Counted from the first letter of the stretch, positions 8,320 to 18,320 are shown. The stretch is 64,000 nucleotides of DNA from Paenactinomyces guangxiensis (GCF_016055185.1 NZ_JAECVR010000015.1:53408-117407), one strand, 5' to 3'. The notes: generated by a model from the sequence alone, not told the origin. Numbers and translations: made by a program.

Positions 8320-8507
8320 AGGTTTATCCTCCTCTAATACCTGAACAAGAATCAATAAAATATGGGATGATGAAGGCATAATAGATATACCCCATATTAT
8401 AACCCTCATAGAAGATAAAATCTTTGACTTTAGCAGATTTTTTCACAAAGTATGCAATTTTGTATCACCGCTTTTCCAAAAAAGGGGTGGATTTTTTATG
8501 CAGGTTA

Positions 8508-8541
8508 TGTATAATAATTCATATATATGAATTATTATTAA
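8508..8541 (+). promoter_or_regulatory. paired ARG boxes overlapping the argGH -10 region
   Basis: TGTATAATAATTCA (8508-8521) matches the ArgR/AhrC box TGNATWWWWATNCA exactly, and TGAATTATTATTAA (8528-8541) matches with one mismatch. Together they form a perfect 28-bp palindrome (8511-8538). A consensus -10 hexamer TATAAT (8510-8515) lies inside the first box, so arginine-bound AhrC/ArgR would occlude RNA polymerase. The following AT-rich leader ends in CCGGAGGG before argG. Confidence 0.8.
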
Positions 8542-8556
8542 TCCGGAGGGTTTCTT

Positions 8557-9813
8557 ATGAGTAAACAAAAAATTGTATTGGCCTATTCGGGCGGTTTAGA
8601 TACATCTGTAGCGATCAAGTGGTTGAGTGAAAAGTACGGATATGATGTGATTGCTGTTGCCCTTGATGTGGGGGAAGGCAAAGATCTTGATTTTATCAAG
8701 CAAAAGGCGTTGCAGGTAGGGGCGGTTCAGTCCATCGTCATCGACGCGAAAGAGTGGTTTGCCAAGGACTTTCTTGCTCCCGCATTGAAGGCGAACGCGA
8801 TGTATGAAGGCAAATACCCGCTGGTCTCGGCTCTGTCGCGGCCGTTGATTTCCCAGGCTTTAGTTCGGGTGGCCAGGGAAGAAGGAGCTGTGGCAGTTGC
8901 CCACGGATGCACGGGGAAGGGGAATGACCAGGTCCGCTTTGAACTGTCGGTGAAGGCCTTGCATCCTGATCTCCATGTAGTTGCGCCGGTACGGGAATGG
9001 GCCATGTCCCGCGAAGAAGAGATTGCATATGCCAGTCAGCACAATATCCCCATTCCTGTCGACCTGGATAATCCCTACAGTATCGACCAAAATCTCTGGG
9101 GAAGAAGCTGTGAATGCGGACAACTGGAAAATCCGTGGGCAGCTCCGCCGGAGGGGGCTTATGAATGGACCCGCCCGCTTACAGAAACACCGGATACCCC
9201 TGTTGAAATTGAAATTACATTCCATCAGGGAATTCCCACTCATCTTGACGGTAAGGAAATGCCTTTGCACCAATTGCTGAGCCAATTAAATCAGATCGCC
9301 GGAGAACACGGGATCGGAAGAATCGACCATGTGGAAAATCGCCTGGTGGGCATTAAATCGAGAGAAGTTTATGAATGCCCGGCTGCAGTGATGCTGATTA
9401 ACGCCCATAAGGAACTGGAATTTCTCACGCAAACAAGGGAAGTGGCTCAATTCAAACCGCTGGTGGAACAAAAATGGGCCCAGCTCACATATGACGGCTT
9501 ATGGTTTTCACCGCTCAAACAGGCACTTGATGCTTTTATTGATGAAACGCAAAAATATGTGTCCGGCAAGGTGCGCGTGAAATGTTTTAAAGGGCATGCA
9601 ACGGTTACGGGAAGAGATTCAAAGTACTCCCTTTACAATGAACAACTGGCTACTTACACCACTGATGATACCTTTGATCATCAAGCGGCTGTCGGCTTTA
9701 TCAAATGTTGGGGATATCCTACGCATATTTATGCAAATGTTCATTGTGAGAAGGAGGAGCAAAATGAAACTCTGGGGCGGACGCTTTACCAAGCCAACCA
9801 ACCGATTGGTTGA
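8557..9813 (+). CDS. argG: argininosuccinate synthase
   Basis: 418 residues. The N-terminal PP-motif of N-type ATP pyrophosphatases is clear ([17 protein letters not shown]), followed by the class motifs [13 protein letters not shown] (~115) and [14 protein letters not shown] (~175). It joins citrulline and aspartate with ATP in arginine synthesis. The ATG follows CCGGAGGG. The C-terminus is unusual: after the normal closing [11 protein letters not shown] the frame continues ~22 codons (..[20 protein letters not shown]) through the argH ribosome site and first codons, a 50-nt overlap. Expression is probably controlled by the ARG boxes upstream. Confidence 0.95.
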   Translation: MSKQKIVLAYSGGLDTSVAIKWLSEKYGYDVIAVALDVGEGKDLDFIKQKALQVGAVQSIVIDAKEWFAKDFLAPALKANAMYEGKYPLVSALSRPLISQALVRVAREEGAVAVAHGCTGKGNDQVRFELSVKALHPDLHVVAPVREWAMSREEEIAYASQHNIPIPVDLDNPYSIDQNLWGRSCECGQLENPWAAPPEGAYEWTRPLTETPDTPVEIEITFHQGIPTHLDGKEMPLHQLLSQLNQIAGEHGIGRIDHVENRLVGIKSREVYECPAAVMLINAHKELEFLTQTREVAQFKPLVEQKWAQLTYDGLWFSPLKQALDAFIDETQKYVSGKVRVKCFKGHATVTGRDSKYSLYNEQLATYTTDDTFDHQAAVGFIKCWGYPTHIYANVHCEKEEQNETLGRTLYQANQPIG

Positions 9814-11164
9814 GGAGGTAAATGCATCGATCAGCTTTGACCAGGAGCTGGCGGAAGAAGATATTCAAGGAAGCATTGCCCATGTTACCATGTTGGGTTC
9901 CTGCGGTATTATCACTCCCGATGAGGCCGGGAAGATTACGGCGGGTTTGGAAAATATTCTGGCAAAAATTCGGGCCGGCGAGATCCGGTTTTCAGTGGAG
10001 CATGAAGATATTCATATGAATATAGAAAAACTGTTGCTTGATGAGATCGGCCCGCTGGGCGGCAAGCTGCATACAGGACGAAGCCGCAATGACCAGGTGG
10101 CGGTGGATATGCACCTGTATGTCAGAAAACAGACAGTGGAACTGGTCCGTTTGTTGGTACAGTTGCAGCAGGTGATTATTGAACAGGCGGAGCAGCACAT
10201 GGATACCATCTTACCAGGGTATACACATCTGCAGCGGGCTCAACCGGTACGTTTGGCCCATCACCTGCTGGCTTACGCCTCGATGTTTGAGCGGGATATA
10301 GAGAGGTTGATTGACAGTTATAAACGGGTCAATACATGCCCGCTGGGGGCAGGGGCGTTAGCGGGGACCACATTTCCCGTTGACCGCGATATGGTAGCCA
10401 AGCACCTCGGTTTTGACCGGATCTATGATAACAGCATGGATGCGGTAAGTGACCGGGATTATTTGGTAGAGTTTTTATCTGTCTGTTCACTGATTATGGT
10501 TCATCTTTCCCGCTTGTCAGAAGAATTGATTCTGTGGTCCAGTGAAGAATTTAATTACATTGTGCTCGATGATGCTTTTTGTACCGGGAGCAGTATGATG
10601 CCCCAGAAGAAAAACCCGGACATCCCTGAATTGATCCGGGGAAAAACAGGCCGGGTGTTCGGACATCTCACTGCATTGCTCACTACACTGAAAGCCTTGC
10701 CGCTCACTTACAATAAAGATTTACAGGAGGATAAGGAAGGGGTGTTTGATACGGTGAAAACCTTGTCAAGCGCTCTCTCCTTAATGGCTCCCATCCTGCA
10801 GACGATGAAAGTGAATCGGGTACAGATGAGGAAAAATGCTGAATCCGGCTTTGCCAGCGCCACTGATTTGGCCGATTATCTGGTAAACAAAGGGATGCCT
10901 TTCCGTGAGGCGCATGAGGTTGTCGGTAAATTGGTTCTCTATTGTATTGAACAAGAGAAACAGTTCTCCGATTGCAGCCTGGATGAGCTGAAATCTTTCT
11001 CCGCTTTGATCGAACAGGATCTCTATCAAAAAATTAATTGTGAGCAGGTGGTAGAGGCAAGAAAAAGTTTTGGGGGAACGGCTAAAACACAAGTGATGCA
11101 AACCCTGAAGCAAAAAAAGAAAAATATTAACGAAACTTTGACATGGTTATCCATCGTTTACTAA
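9764..11164 (+). CDS. argH: argininosuccinate lyase
   Basis: 466 residues starting at ATG 9764 ([18 protein letters not shown]), the canonical N-terminus of ArgH; GAAGGAGGAG at 9750-9759 supports this start, and a longer frame beginning at 9596 is only the argG antiframe. Fumarase/aspartase superfamily signatures include [17 protein letters not shown] (~110) and the catalytic loop [15 protein letters not shown] (~280). It releases fumarate to give arginine, the last step of the pathway. It overlaps argG by 50 nt and ends the operon, as a strong terminator follows. Confidence 0.97.
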   Translation: MKLWGGRFTKPTNRLVEEVNASISFDQELAEEDIQGSIAHVTMLGSCGIITPDEAGKITAGLENILAKIRAGEIRFSVEHEDIHMNIEKLLLDEIGPLGGKLHTGRSRNDQVAVDMHLYVRKQTVELVRLLVQLQQVIIEQAEQHMDTILPGYTHLQRAQPVRLAHHLLAYASMFERDIERLIDSYKRVNTCPLGAGALAGTTFPVDRDMVAKHLGFDRIYDNSMDAVSDRDYLVEFLSVCSLIMVHLSRLSEELILWSSEEFNYIVLDDAFCTGSSMMPQKKNPDIPELIRGKTGRVFGHLTALLTTLKALPLTYNKDLQEDKEGVFDTVKTLSSALSLMAPILQTMKVNRVQMRKNAESGFASATDLADYLVNKGMPFREAHEVVGKLVLYCIEQEKQFSDCSLDELKSFSALIEQDLYQKINCEQVVEARKSFGGTAKTQVMQTLKQKKKNINETLTWLSIVY

Positions 11165-11180
11165 AATACGAAAAGGTATC

Positions 11181-11213
11181 AACCCCATCAGCTTACACGC
11201 TGGGGGTTTTTGC
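11181..11213 (+). terminator. argGH terminator
   Basis: Stem ACCCCATCAGC / GCTGGGGGT followed by TTTTTGCTTTTT, 20 bp after argH. Confidence 0.88.
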
Positions 11214-11216
11214 TTT

Positions 11217-11246
11217 TTGACAAATTATGATTTTGAAAAATATTAA
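11217..11246 (+). promoter_or_regulatory. candidate promoter of the ftsEX operon
   Basis: TTGACA (11217-11222) and TATTAA (11241-11246), 18-bp spacer. Two further TATAAT hexamers (11260, 11271) lie downstream without good -35 partners, so the start site is uncertain. The ~190-bp leader up to ftsE is AT-rich and shows no other clear element. Confidence 0.4.
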
Positions 11247-11435
11247 CCTGGGAAAACCGTATAATGGTGTTATAATAGGAAAAGGGTTTTTTCGGAGTTA
11301 AAGGAAGTTATCAATAAGTACTTTTATTTGTTCTATCATTGCCAGGTGATGATAAGTTCTATTTTTGATACTATATATAATTACAGAGATAGATAGAACC
11401 ACAAGACTAACATAGAAACCCTGGAAGGTGATTCT

Positions 11436-12119
11436 GTGATTGAGATGCATGACGTCTGGAAGGTCTACGACAATGGAGTGGAAGCCCTCCGTGGAATCAA
11501 TGTCCGCATCGATCAAGGAGAGTTTGTTTATATTGTAGGCCCCAGTGGAGCAGGAAAGAGCTCGTTTATCAAATTGATGTATCGTGAAGAAAAACCAACG
11601 CATGGAGTAGTTTTGATTAACGGCGTCAATGTCAAGCGGGTGCGTGACTGGAAAATTCCTCACGTCAGGCGCAAGATTGGGGTCGTGTTTCAAGACTTTA
11701 AACTATTGAATATGACCGCTTATGATAATGTTGCATTTGCCCTGGAAGCAATTGAAACTCCGAGAAGGAAAATTAAGTCACGCGTAAAAGAAGTGTTGGA
11801 ACTGGTAGGGTTAGCAGATCGTATGTATGCTTATCCTTCGCAGCTTTCCGGCGGTGAGCAACAACGGGTCGCTATTGCTCGCGCAATTGTCAATAATCCG
11901 AGTTTTGTCATTGCTGATGAGCCTACAGGGAACCTGGACCCCGAAAACTCCTGGGACATTATGTATTTGCTCGAAGAGATCAACAATCTCGGAACGACTG
12001 TGGTCATGGCGACACACAACAAAGAAATTGTGAATACCTTGCGCCAGCGTGTCATCGCCATTGAACAAGGACTTATTGTGCGCGACGAAGAAGGAGGCGA
12101 ATACGGTTATGAAGATTGA
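11436..12119 (+). CDS. ftsE: cell division ABC transporter ATP-binding protein FtsE
   Basis: 227 residues. Walker A GPSGAGKSSFIK (~37-48), Q-loop VFQDFKLL, signature LSGGEQQRVAIARAI and Walker B FVIADEPTGNLDP are intact. FtsE drives FtsX, which activates peptidoglycan hydrolases at the cell wall (CwlO in B. subtilis, PcsB in streptococci). GTG start at 11436 behind GGAAGGTG. It overlaps ftsX by 11 nt and leads a cluster with three secreted coiled-coil M23 hydrolases, the expected partners. Confidence 0.97.
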   Translation: MIEMHDVWKVYDNGVEALRGINVRIDQGEFVYIVGPSGAGKSSFIKLMYREEKPTHGVVLINGVNVKRVRDWKIPHVRRKIGVVFQDFKLLNMTAYDNVAFALEAIETPRRKIKSRVKEVLELVGLADRMYAYPSQLSGGEQQRVAIARAIVNNPSFVIADEPTGNLDPENSWDIMYLLEEINNLGTTVVMATHNKEIVNTLRQRVIAIEQGLIVRDEEGGEYGYED

Positions 12120-13008
12120 CACAATGATTCGTCACTTTCGTGAGGCGTACAGGGGTGTAAAACGGAATACCTGGATGAGTTTTTCCGCGATCAGCGCAGT
12201 TGCGGTAACTTTGTTTATCTTTGGAATCTTCCTCGTCTTCGCCTTTAACATCAACTATATGACCAAGGAATTGAATAAGCAGGTTGCGATCCGTGCGCTC
12301 GTCAACGCACAGTATAATGCGAAACAGCAGGAAGAGCTGACCAAAGATATCCAGGCGTTGCCCTCTGTAAAAAAAGCAACCTTTATTCCCAAAGAACAGG
12401 GTCTCAAACAAATGAAAGCTTCCTGGGGAGAAGGCAGTGAAGAGATTTTCGCGGAGATGGAAGGAGAAGGGGAAAACCCCTTTCCTGATATTATCGCTGT
12501 TGAACCGAAAGATCCGAAAAAGATCAAACAGGTTGAGGCGGAAGTTGAGAAGTTTGACGGCATTGATGATGCAGATTCCGGGGATGGAGTCACTGACCGC
12601 CTGTTAAATTTCTCCGGGTGGGTGCAAAATGTGGTTCTCGTATTTGGATTGGGACTGGCTGTACTGGCTGCCTTCCTCATTTCCAATACAATTAAACTCA
12701 CCATTATTGCCCGGCGCCAGGAGATTGAAATTATGCGGCTGGTGGGGGCGAGCAACTGGTTTATCCGTTGGCCGTTCTTTATTGAGGGGGCATTTATCGG
12801 TGTTATGGGTGCGATTGTACCTATAGGGCTGGTACTTATCTTATATCAAGCTGCGTTAAGTTCCCTTGAGGTTGGCGAATACTCCATTTTGAAATTAATG
12901 CCCATGCTGGAACTGGGAGTTTATGTAGCCCTGTGTATTTTTGCTCTCGGCGCGGCAATCGGGATGTCGGGAAGTATTATCTCGATACGTCGTTTCTTGA
13001 AAATCTGA
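12109..13008 (+). CDS. ftsX: cell division protein FtsX
   Basis: 299 residues from ATG 12109 (MKIDTMIRHFREAYRGVKRN), with AAGGAGG at 12091-12097. Four membrane helices in the FtsX layout: one near residue 25-47, a ~120-residue external domain (ALPSVKKATFIPKEQGLKQMKASWG...), then three helices with the conserved IARRQEIEIMRLVGASNWFIRWPFFIEG loop. The external domain is the part that contacts the cognate hydrolase; the hydrolase genes follow within 28 bp. Confidence 0.96.
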   Translation: MKIDTMIRHFREAYRGVKRNTWMSFSAISAVAVTLFIFGIFLVFAFNINYMTKELNKQVAIRALVNAQYNAKQQEELTKDIQALPSVKKATFIPKEQGLKQMKASWGEGSEEIFAEMEGEGENPFPDIIAVEPKDPKKIKQVEAEVEKFDGIDDADSGDGVTDRLLNFSGWVQNVVLVFGLGLAVLAAFLISNTIKLTIIARRQEIEIMRLVGASNWFIRWPFFIEGAFIGVMGAIVPIGLVLILYQAALSSLEVGEYSILKLMPMLELGVYVALCIFALGAAIGMSGSIISIRRFLKI

Positions 13009-13035
13009 TCGAAACTTACTGCGAGGAGGATTGTC

Positions 13036-14196
13036 GTGAAGCGGAAAGTTCTTGTTGGGACGATGGTATTTGCCTTGTTTTTCACGCTGCTGCCCGTCCG
13101 TTTTAGTTCGGCTGAGCCAGACTCCTCCGGTATTGAACAAAAAAAGAAAGAAATCAAACAAAGAGATAAAGAGATTCTGCAACTGGAGAAAAAGAAACAA
13201 CTGGCTGAACAGGATCAAAAAGATGCTCTGGCCCATATCGAAGAGATGGAAAGCAGATTAAACACCTTTGATAAAAAAGTGTATGAACTGGAGCAAAAAA
13301 TTGAAAAAGGCCAGCAGGAACTTAACCGTCTTGAGCAGCAGATGTCGAAGCGGAAAGAAATCTTTAATAACCGCCTTCGCACGATTTATGTGAAGGGTGA
13401 TAATTTTTATTTGGAAACCCTGCTCAAATCTTCCTCGTTCGGAGACTTTGTGGCCCGGTTAGATTTGATTACCATCGTTACCAGGGCAGACCGCCAGCTG
13501 ATGGATGGCTACCAGGAAGACCTTGGGAAAGTTGCCAGGGCGCAAGAAGAATTGAAGGCTGATCTGGCGAGACTGGAACAACAAAAAGCAAATGCCAACA
13601 AAATCTATGAAGATTTACAGGCACAGTTAAAGCAGTATCAAAGCAAAGTGGCTTCCATTGATACCAGCTTGAACGAATTGGAAGCAGAGAACGAAAAAGC
13701 GCGAAAAGAAGTGGCGGATCTGGTGGAAAAAGCTACCCGGGAAGCCCGGGAGCGTGAGAGACAAAAAGAGTTGGCCGGCGGCACAATTCCCTCCTATACG
13801 GGTGGCAAATTCAACTGGCCGGTGGATGGAGGAACGGTCACGTCTCCGTTTGGCCGGCGGTACCACCCGATCAAAAAGACTTACCGGACGCATGAAGGAA
13901 TTGACATCGGCGCTGCTTTGGGAACTCCGATTAAAGCAGCTGCATCCGGTGAAGTGATTGAATCCCGCCCGTCCAACGGTTACGGATATATCATCGTCAT
14001 CTACCACGGGGATGGTTTGTCCACTCTTTATGCTCATATGTATGCACAAACGGTTAAGGTGAAAAAAGGACAGACTGTAGCCCCCGGGCAAGTAATTGCG
14101 GCTGTGGGAAGCAATGGCCAATCGACAGGCCCTCATTTGCACTTTGAAGTACAAAAAAATAGTACTCCGGTTGATCCCATGCCGTACTTTCGTTGA
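13036..14196 (+). CDS. secreted coiled-coil M23 endopeptidase (FtsEX-type murein hydrolase), paralog 1
   Basis: 386 residues. Signal peptide at 1-28 (KRKVLVGTMVFALFFTLLPVRFSSA), then ~210 residues of charged coiled coil (KQRDKEILQLEKKKQLAEQ..), then a LytM/peptidase M23 domain from ~255. Zinc ligands and catalytic residues are present: HEGIDIGAALGTPI (HxxxD), YGYIIVIYHGDGLSTLYAHM and the GPHLHFEV HxH. The layout is that of EnvC/PcsB-like hydrolases held inactive by their coiled coil until FtsEX acts. GTG 13036 with GAGGAGGA. First of three consecutive paralogs. Confidence 0.92.
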   Translation: MKRKVLVGTMVFALFFTLLPVRFSSAEPDSSGIEQKKKEIKQRDKEILQLEKKKQLAEQDQKDALAHIEEMESRLNTFDKKVYELEQKIEKGQQELNRLEQQMSKRKEIFNNRLRTIYVKGDNFYLETLLKSSSFGDFVARLDLITIVTRADRQLMDGYQEDLGKVARAQEELKADLARLEQQKANANKIYEDLQAQLKQYQSKVASIDTSLNELEAENEKARKEVADLVEKATREARERERQKELAGGTIPSYTGGKFNWPVDGGTVTSPFGRRYHPIKKTYRTHEGIDIGAALGTPIKAAASGEVIESRPSNGYGYIIVIYHGDGLSTLYAHMYAQTVKVKKGQTVAPGQVIAAVGSNGQSTGPHLHFEVQKNSTPVDPMPYFR

Positions 14197-14243
14197 TGAA
14201 ACTGAAAAACTGACAGAGTTATCTACCTGACGGGGAGGAGAGC

Positions 14244-15302
14244 GTGATTTTGAAACGGGAACTACTCGTAGGTGTGCTGGCAGTAAGTTTGGCTTTCAGT
14301 ACATGGGTCGCCGAACCGGCTTTTGCTACCGGTACCAATCCTGAAAAAAAACTCAAGGAAATTCAACAGGATAAGAAAAAAGCAAAAACGGATCTCAATA
14401 AAACGCAAGCGGAATTGAATGAGAAAAAGAAAAAGCTGCAAGCATTGGAAGAGCAGGTTGGCAAGCTGGATGAGCAGATTGCCAGTCATACAAAAAAACT
14501 TCTGGACAACCAGAAGCTGTTAGAGAAACAGGACAAACAGTTTAAAGAAACTCTGGTGCGCATGTATCAAAAAAATGAACTGGACTATACGGCACAACTG
14601 TTGGCATCAGATAGTTTTAGTGAATTTCTCACCCGCTATGAGACGTTGCGGGTTATTCTCAAACGGGAGAGAGCAATCTTAGAGGGATATATAGAAACCA
14701 AGAATAAAATCGAGAAAGAGAAGGCGGCAGTTGAGGCCAAAAAAGAGAAACAAGCCCCTATTCTCAAAGCAGCCCAAAAAGAATACCAGAGTATAAAAAG
14801 CGTTCTGGCAAAACAAACGAATAACTTGGAAAAGTTGGAACATCAGGAAGAGCTGACCAAAGAAGCGATCGAAGAGAAGAACCGCCTGGTACGAGAGGCA
14901 AACGGAATGTATAGCGGACGCGGGACAGGCGTACTTCAATGGCCGGCTAATGGAAAGGTCACTTCTGGATACGGATGGCGCAGCGGGCGTATGCATGAGG
15001 GAATCGATGTTGCCAACAGTATCGGGACACCGATCTATGCGGCTGACTCAGGTACGGTTTCATTGACGAAGTCAAACCCAGGCGGCTACGGTTACTATGT
15101 TGTGATTAACCACGGAAACGGCTTATCTACACTTTATGCCCATATGTATCGCAGCACTGTGACTGTGAGTGTAGGGGATAAAGTCAGGAAGGGACAACGA
15201 ATCGCCTCAATTGGTAACAATGGCCGGTCCAGTGGCCCTCACTTGCATTTTGAGGTACATAAAAACGGAAATCCGGTGGACCCAATGAAGTACCTGCCTT
15301 AA
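14244..15302 (+). CDS. secreted coiled-coil M23 endopeptidase, paralog 2
   Basis: 352 residues, same plan as its upstream neighbour: signal peptide (LLVGVLAVSLAFSTWVAEPAFA), coiled coil with repeated KK/EE heptads (~30-210) and an M23 domain with HEGIDVANSIGTPIYAADSG, GYYVVINHGNGLSTLYAHMY and GPHLHFEVHKNG. All metal ligands are intact, so it should be active on cross-link or stem peptides. GTG 14244 follows GGGGAGGAG. It lies 47 bp behind paralog 1 and is followed by a hairpin, which probably marks the end of the ftsEX transcript. Confidence 0.92.
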   Translation: MILKRELLVGVLAVSLAFSTWVAEPAFATGTNPEKKLKEIQQDKKKAKTDLNKTQAELNEKKKKLQALEEQVGKLDEQIASHTKKLLDNQKLLEKQDKQFKETLVRMYQKNELDYTAQLLASDSFSEFLTRYETLRVILKRERAILEGYIETKNKIEKEKAAVEAKKEKQAPILKAAQKEYQSIKSVLAKQTNNLEKLEHQEELTKEAIEEKNRLVREANGMYSGRGTGVLQWPANGKVTSGYGWRSGRMHEGIDVANSIGTPIYAADSGTVSLTKSNPGGYGYYVVINHGNGLSTLYAHMYRSTVTVSVGDKVRKGQRIASIGNNGRSSGPHLHFEVHKNGNPVDPMKYLP

Positions 15303-15317
15303 TCTTGTTCTGTCTCT

Positions 15318-15372
15318 CTCCGGGCCGGTCTGGCAGCACTACCCGGAAATGACAACCGGACCGGACCCGGCT
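15318..15372 (+). terminator. GC-rich hairpin after M23 paralog 2
   Basis: Long stem TCCGGGCCGGT / ACCGGACCGGACCCGG followed by CTTCTCTTTT. A plausible intrinsic terminator with a modest T run. Confidence 0.55.
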
Positions 15373-15446
15373 TCTCTTTTATGCTTGGTGACGTGGCGTA
15401 CATACAATTGGAAAATGATTTTAACAAAGTTTTCTATCTGTAGCCC

Positions 15447-15469
15447 TGTTTACTCTGTGTTACGATAAT
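15447..15469 (+). promoter_or_regulatory. WalR-like direct repeat overlapping a -10 element
   Basis: TGTTTA-CTCTG-TGTTAC (15447-15463) fits the WalR/YycF consensus TGTWAH-N5-TGTWAH in 11 of 12 positions and runs into GATAAT (15464-15469). It lies ~85 bp upstream of the third M23 gene; WalR controls cell-wall hydrolase genes in Firmicutes, which makes the site plausible. Confidence 0.4.
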
Positions 15470-15553
15470 GTACATGGGTCAGGATCACGCAGAATAAGTG
15501 TGTGAAAAAGATTGATTTGGGAATAGCAGATTGGGAGGGCACATCAAAGGCAT

Positions 15554-16636
15554 ATGAAGAAGAAACTCATTGTGTTAACCCTTGCCACTACTATTATCTT
15601 TACAGGACTTCCGGTTCAGGGGGCAAAAGCGGAGGATATAAGGGAACAGTTTGAGAAGAAGCGCGAAGAGAAAAAAAAGATTTTAGAGAAAATGGCAAAA
15701 ACAAATGAGATTATGGCAGAACAAGTAAAGATCATGGAGGAAGCAGACGCCAAGATTAAGCAAATCGAGAAAGAGGTACAACCAACTCTGGTTGAACTGA
15801 GAAAAAGAGAAGCTAAATTGGAAGAAGTAAATAAAGTCTTTAACCGGAGATTTCGCAATATATACCAAAAAGGCCAGCTGAATCATATGTCTTCTCTGCT
15901 GTCGTCGAATTCTTTTGATGAGTTCCTCGCCAAGTTTGAATTGATACGGATTATAGTCAAGCAAGATTATGCTTTGCTGAAACAGCATCAGGAAGCTGTT
16001 GAGGAAGTAAAAAAAGTGAAAAAGAAGTACGATGATCAGATTGCTAAACAAGACAAACTAGTACAACAATCGAAACAAGCTTATAACAAGCTGATGGAAG
16101 AACTAAAAAATAGTAATGCAAAACTGAGTGAGATCCATGAATTTGAAGAGCTGCATGAAGATGAGTTGATCGAAATCAATCTGGAAGAATGGCGCAATGG
16201 AACATTAAAATTCCCTTACGCCGGGCCGCTCCGCCGTCCTGCCAACGCAAGGGAAACGTCGGGCTGGGGTTACCGTTACCATCCGATTTTCGGATCCCGC
16301 AAAATGCATGACGGGGTCGACTACGCCGGACCCGTGGGAACAAAAATCTTCGCTGCCGCAGATGGGGTTGTAGTTTCCAGCAGAGCTTCTTCCGGATATG
16401 GATGGCTGATTACGATCTATCATGGGAATAAAAATGGTAAGAATGTATTTACCCGTTATGCACACAGCTACCCCTCGCAAGTCAGAGTCCGGGTCGGTGA
16501 ACAAGTATCTGCGGGAGAGTGGATTACCTCCATTGGAAACAATGGCAATTCCACAGGGCCTCACTTGCACTTTGAAGTGCGCTATGGACATGGGGAGAAT
16601 CCGCCATCCGTCAATCCAAAGCAGTGGATGAAGTGA
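15554..16636 (+). CDS. secreted coiled-coil M23 endopeptidase, paralog 3
   Basis: 360 residues. Signal peptide KKKLIVLTLATTIIFTGLPVQGAKA, coiled coil from ~28 to ~205 with an internal helical hairpin (..LSSNSFDEFLAKFELIRIIVKQD..) shared with paralogs 1 and 2, then an M23 domain (GWGYRYHPIFGSRKMHDGVDYAGPVG, TRYAHSY, GPHLHFEV). The M23 domain carries a small insertion (GNKNGKNVF) relative to the paralogs. It has its own upstream region with a WalR-like repeat, so it may be regulated apart from ftsEX. ATG 15554, GGAGGG upstream. Confidence 0.92.
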   Translation: MKKKLIVLTLATTIIFTGLPVQGAKAEDIREQFEKKREEKKKILEKMAKTNEIMAEQVKIMEEADAKIKQIEKEVQPTLVELRKREAKLEEVNKVFNRRFRNIYQKGQLNHMSSLLSSNSFDEFLAKFELIRIIVKQDYALLKQHQEAVEEVKKVKKKYDDQIAKQDKLVQQSKQAYNKLMEELKNSNAKLSEIHEFEELHEDELIEINLEEWRNGTLKFPYAGPLRRPANARETSGWGYRYHPIFGSRKMHDGVDYAGPVGTKIFAAADGVVVSSRASSGYGWLITIYHGNKNGKNVFTRYAHSYPSQVRVRVGEQVSAGEWITSIGNNGNSTGPHLHFEVRYGHGENPPSVNPKQWMK

Positions 16637-16760
16637 CGGGATGAAAGACCTGCCAGCCAAATGGATGACTATTTTTCCATCTCCTTTCATAGATTGTGGA
16701 ATGTACAAGTCTGATTGACTCGGATCGTCTGATGGGTGGCGGTCAAAAGGTGGTGTCTGC

Positions 16761-18239
16761 GTGATTTTTCGTGGTCGTACAGTTGCATTTATTGTGGTGG
16801 TTTCCATTGTATTCAGCAATTTGGGAACAGCACTGATGGTCGGAAACGGAGGGTTGCTGGATCGGCTGACCGCCGGATCAGAGGCGCTGCTGTCGGGGAG
16901 CTTCTCCTCCGGCTCCGGGACACAGGGATTTGATGAACATGCGGCGAAGCTGAAAAAAGCTTTTAGCCTGATTAAATCAAACTATGTCCATAACGTAAGC
17001 GATGAACAGTTGATTGACGGTGCCATTCAAGGAATGGTTACCTCCCTTGGCGATCCATACTCCGCTTATATGGACCCCAAACAAGCCAACCAGTTTAAAG
17101 AGGATCTGCAGTCCTCATTCACCGGAATTGGTGCGGAAGTAACGATGAAAAATGGCCGCCTCACCATTGTTTCACCTTTTAAGGGTTCGCCTGCTGAAAA
17201 AGCCGGCATTCGTCCCGAGGATCAGGTGATCAAAGTGAATGGGGAAAGTCTGGAAGGAATGGATCTGAATAAAGCGGTCAGTAAAATTCGGGGTCCCAAA
17301 GGAACGAAAGCAAAGTTGGAAATCGTTCGCCCGGGAGTTCGTGATATCCTCCGCATCACTGTGGTCCGTGATGAAATTCCGTTAAATACGGTAGCAGCTG
17401 AGATGTTGCCGGATCAAATCGGGCGGATTACTTTATCCCAGTTCTCTGAAAAAACAGCGGATGACTTTGCCAAAGAATTGAAAAAACTGGAACAGCAAGG
17501 GATGAAGGGATTAGTCATCGATGTCCGGGATAATCCCGGCGGCTTGCTGCCTGTTGTCCTGGAGATGTTGGACCAGTTGGTTCCCGGTAAAAAGACAGTG
17601 CTAATGACTGAGGATAAGGCCGGCAACCGGGTTAAATACAATTCAAAATTGGAAAAAGCCAAACCATATCCGATTACCGTTCTCATCAATAAGGGAAGTG
17701 CCAGTGCATCGGAGATTTTGGCGGCTGCCTTGAAGGAATCGGGCGGATATCCATTGGTAGGAGAAACCTCCTTTGGAAAAGGAACAGTTCAATCTGCTGA
17801 AGACTTTGAGGATGGAAGCAATCTGAAACTGACGATGGCAAAATGGTTGACTCCCAAAGGCAACTGGATTGATCAAAAGGGAGGTACAAAGGGGATTAAG
17901 CCGGATTTTCCCGTGAAGGCACCCGATTATGAGCATGCACTCCCGCCGGACCCTGTGAAGCCCTTGAAAAAGGATGACAACTCGGTAGAAGTAAAAAATA
18001 TGCAAATCATTTTAGATGCGCTCGGTTTTCATCCCGGCCGGAAAGATGGTTATTTCGACGGTCGTACCGAGTTGGCGGTTAAAGCTTTCCAGAAGACGAA
18101 AAACCTGCCCGTAAACGGACAGCTGAACAAGGCGACAGCCAACCAGCTGCGGGAATCCTTTATCAAACTCTTACAGGACCCTAAAAATGATGTGCAACTG
18201 CAGGTTGCTGTTCAGGTTTTAAAGAAAAAGATCAAATAA
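16761..18239 (+). CDS. ctpB: S41 carboxy-terminal processing peptidase CtpB
   Basis: 492 residues: N-terminal membrane anchor (VAFIVVVSIVFSNLGTAL), a ~70-residue dimerisation part, a PDZ domain (~100-185, GIGAEVTMKNGRLTIVSP..), the S41 core with catalytic Ser in NKGSASASEILAAAL and Lys in GETSFGKGTVQS, and a C-terminal peptidoglycan-binding type 1 domain (MQIILDALGFHPGRKDGYFDGRT). This matches B. subtilis CtpB (YvjB), which trims SpoIVFA during sporulation. GTG start at 16761 with AAGGTGGT. Synteny with ftsX and minJ supports the name. Confidence 0.9.
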   Translation: MIFRGRTVAFIVVVSIVFSNLGTALMVGNGGLLDRLTAGSEALLSGSFSSGSGTQGFDEHAAKLKKAFSLIKSNYVHNVSDEQLIDGAIQGMVTSLGDPYSAYMDPKQANQFKEDLQSSFTGIGAEVTMKNGRLTIVSPFKGSPAEKAGIRPEDQVIKVNGESLEGMDLNKAVSKIRGPKGTKAKLEIVRPGVRDILRITVVRDEIPLNTVAAEMLPDQIGRITLSQFSEKTADDFAKELKKLEQQGMKGLVIDVRDNPGGLLPVVLEMLDQLVPGKKTVLMTEDKAGNRVKYNSKLEKAKPYPITVLINKGSASASEILAAALKESGGYPLVGETSFGKGTVQSAEDFEDGSNLKLTMAKWLTPKGNWIDQKGGTKGIKPDFPVKAPDYEHALPPDPVKPLKKDDNSVEVKNMQIILDALGFHPGRKDGYFDGRTELAVKAFQKTKNLPVNGQLNKATANQLRESFIKLLQDPKNDVQLQVAVQVLKKKIK

Positions 18240-18265
18240 AAGGATTTAGGAAACGGATGTCGAAG

Positions 18266-18305
18266 TTACCCTCACAATGATTTCCATTTGAGGGTAATTT
18301 TTTGT
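18266..18305 (+). terminator. ctpB terminator
   Basis: Stem GTTACCCTCA / GAGGGTAAT followed by TTTTTTG. It lies immediately before the minJ ribosome site, so minJ expression needs read-through or its own start. Confidence 0.75.
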
Positions 18306-18320
18306 TTAGGGGGAACTGGC

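Noticed and set aside
8860..9285. Antisense open frames inside argG, uvrB and the M23 genes
   Set aside because: They are long because of codon bias of the real genes, have no ribosome sites and no recognisable domains.
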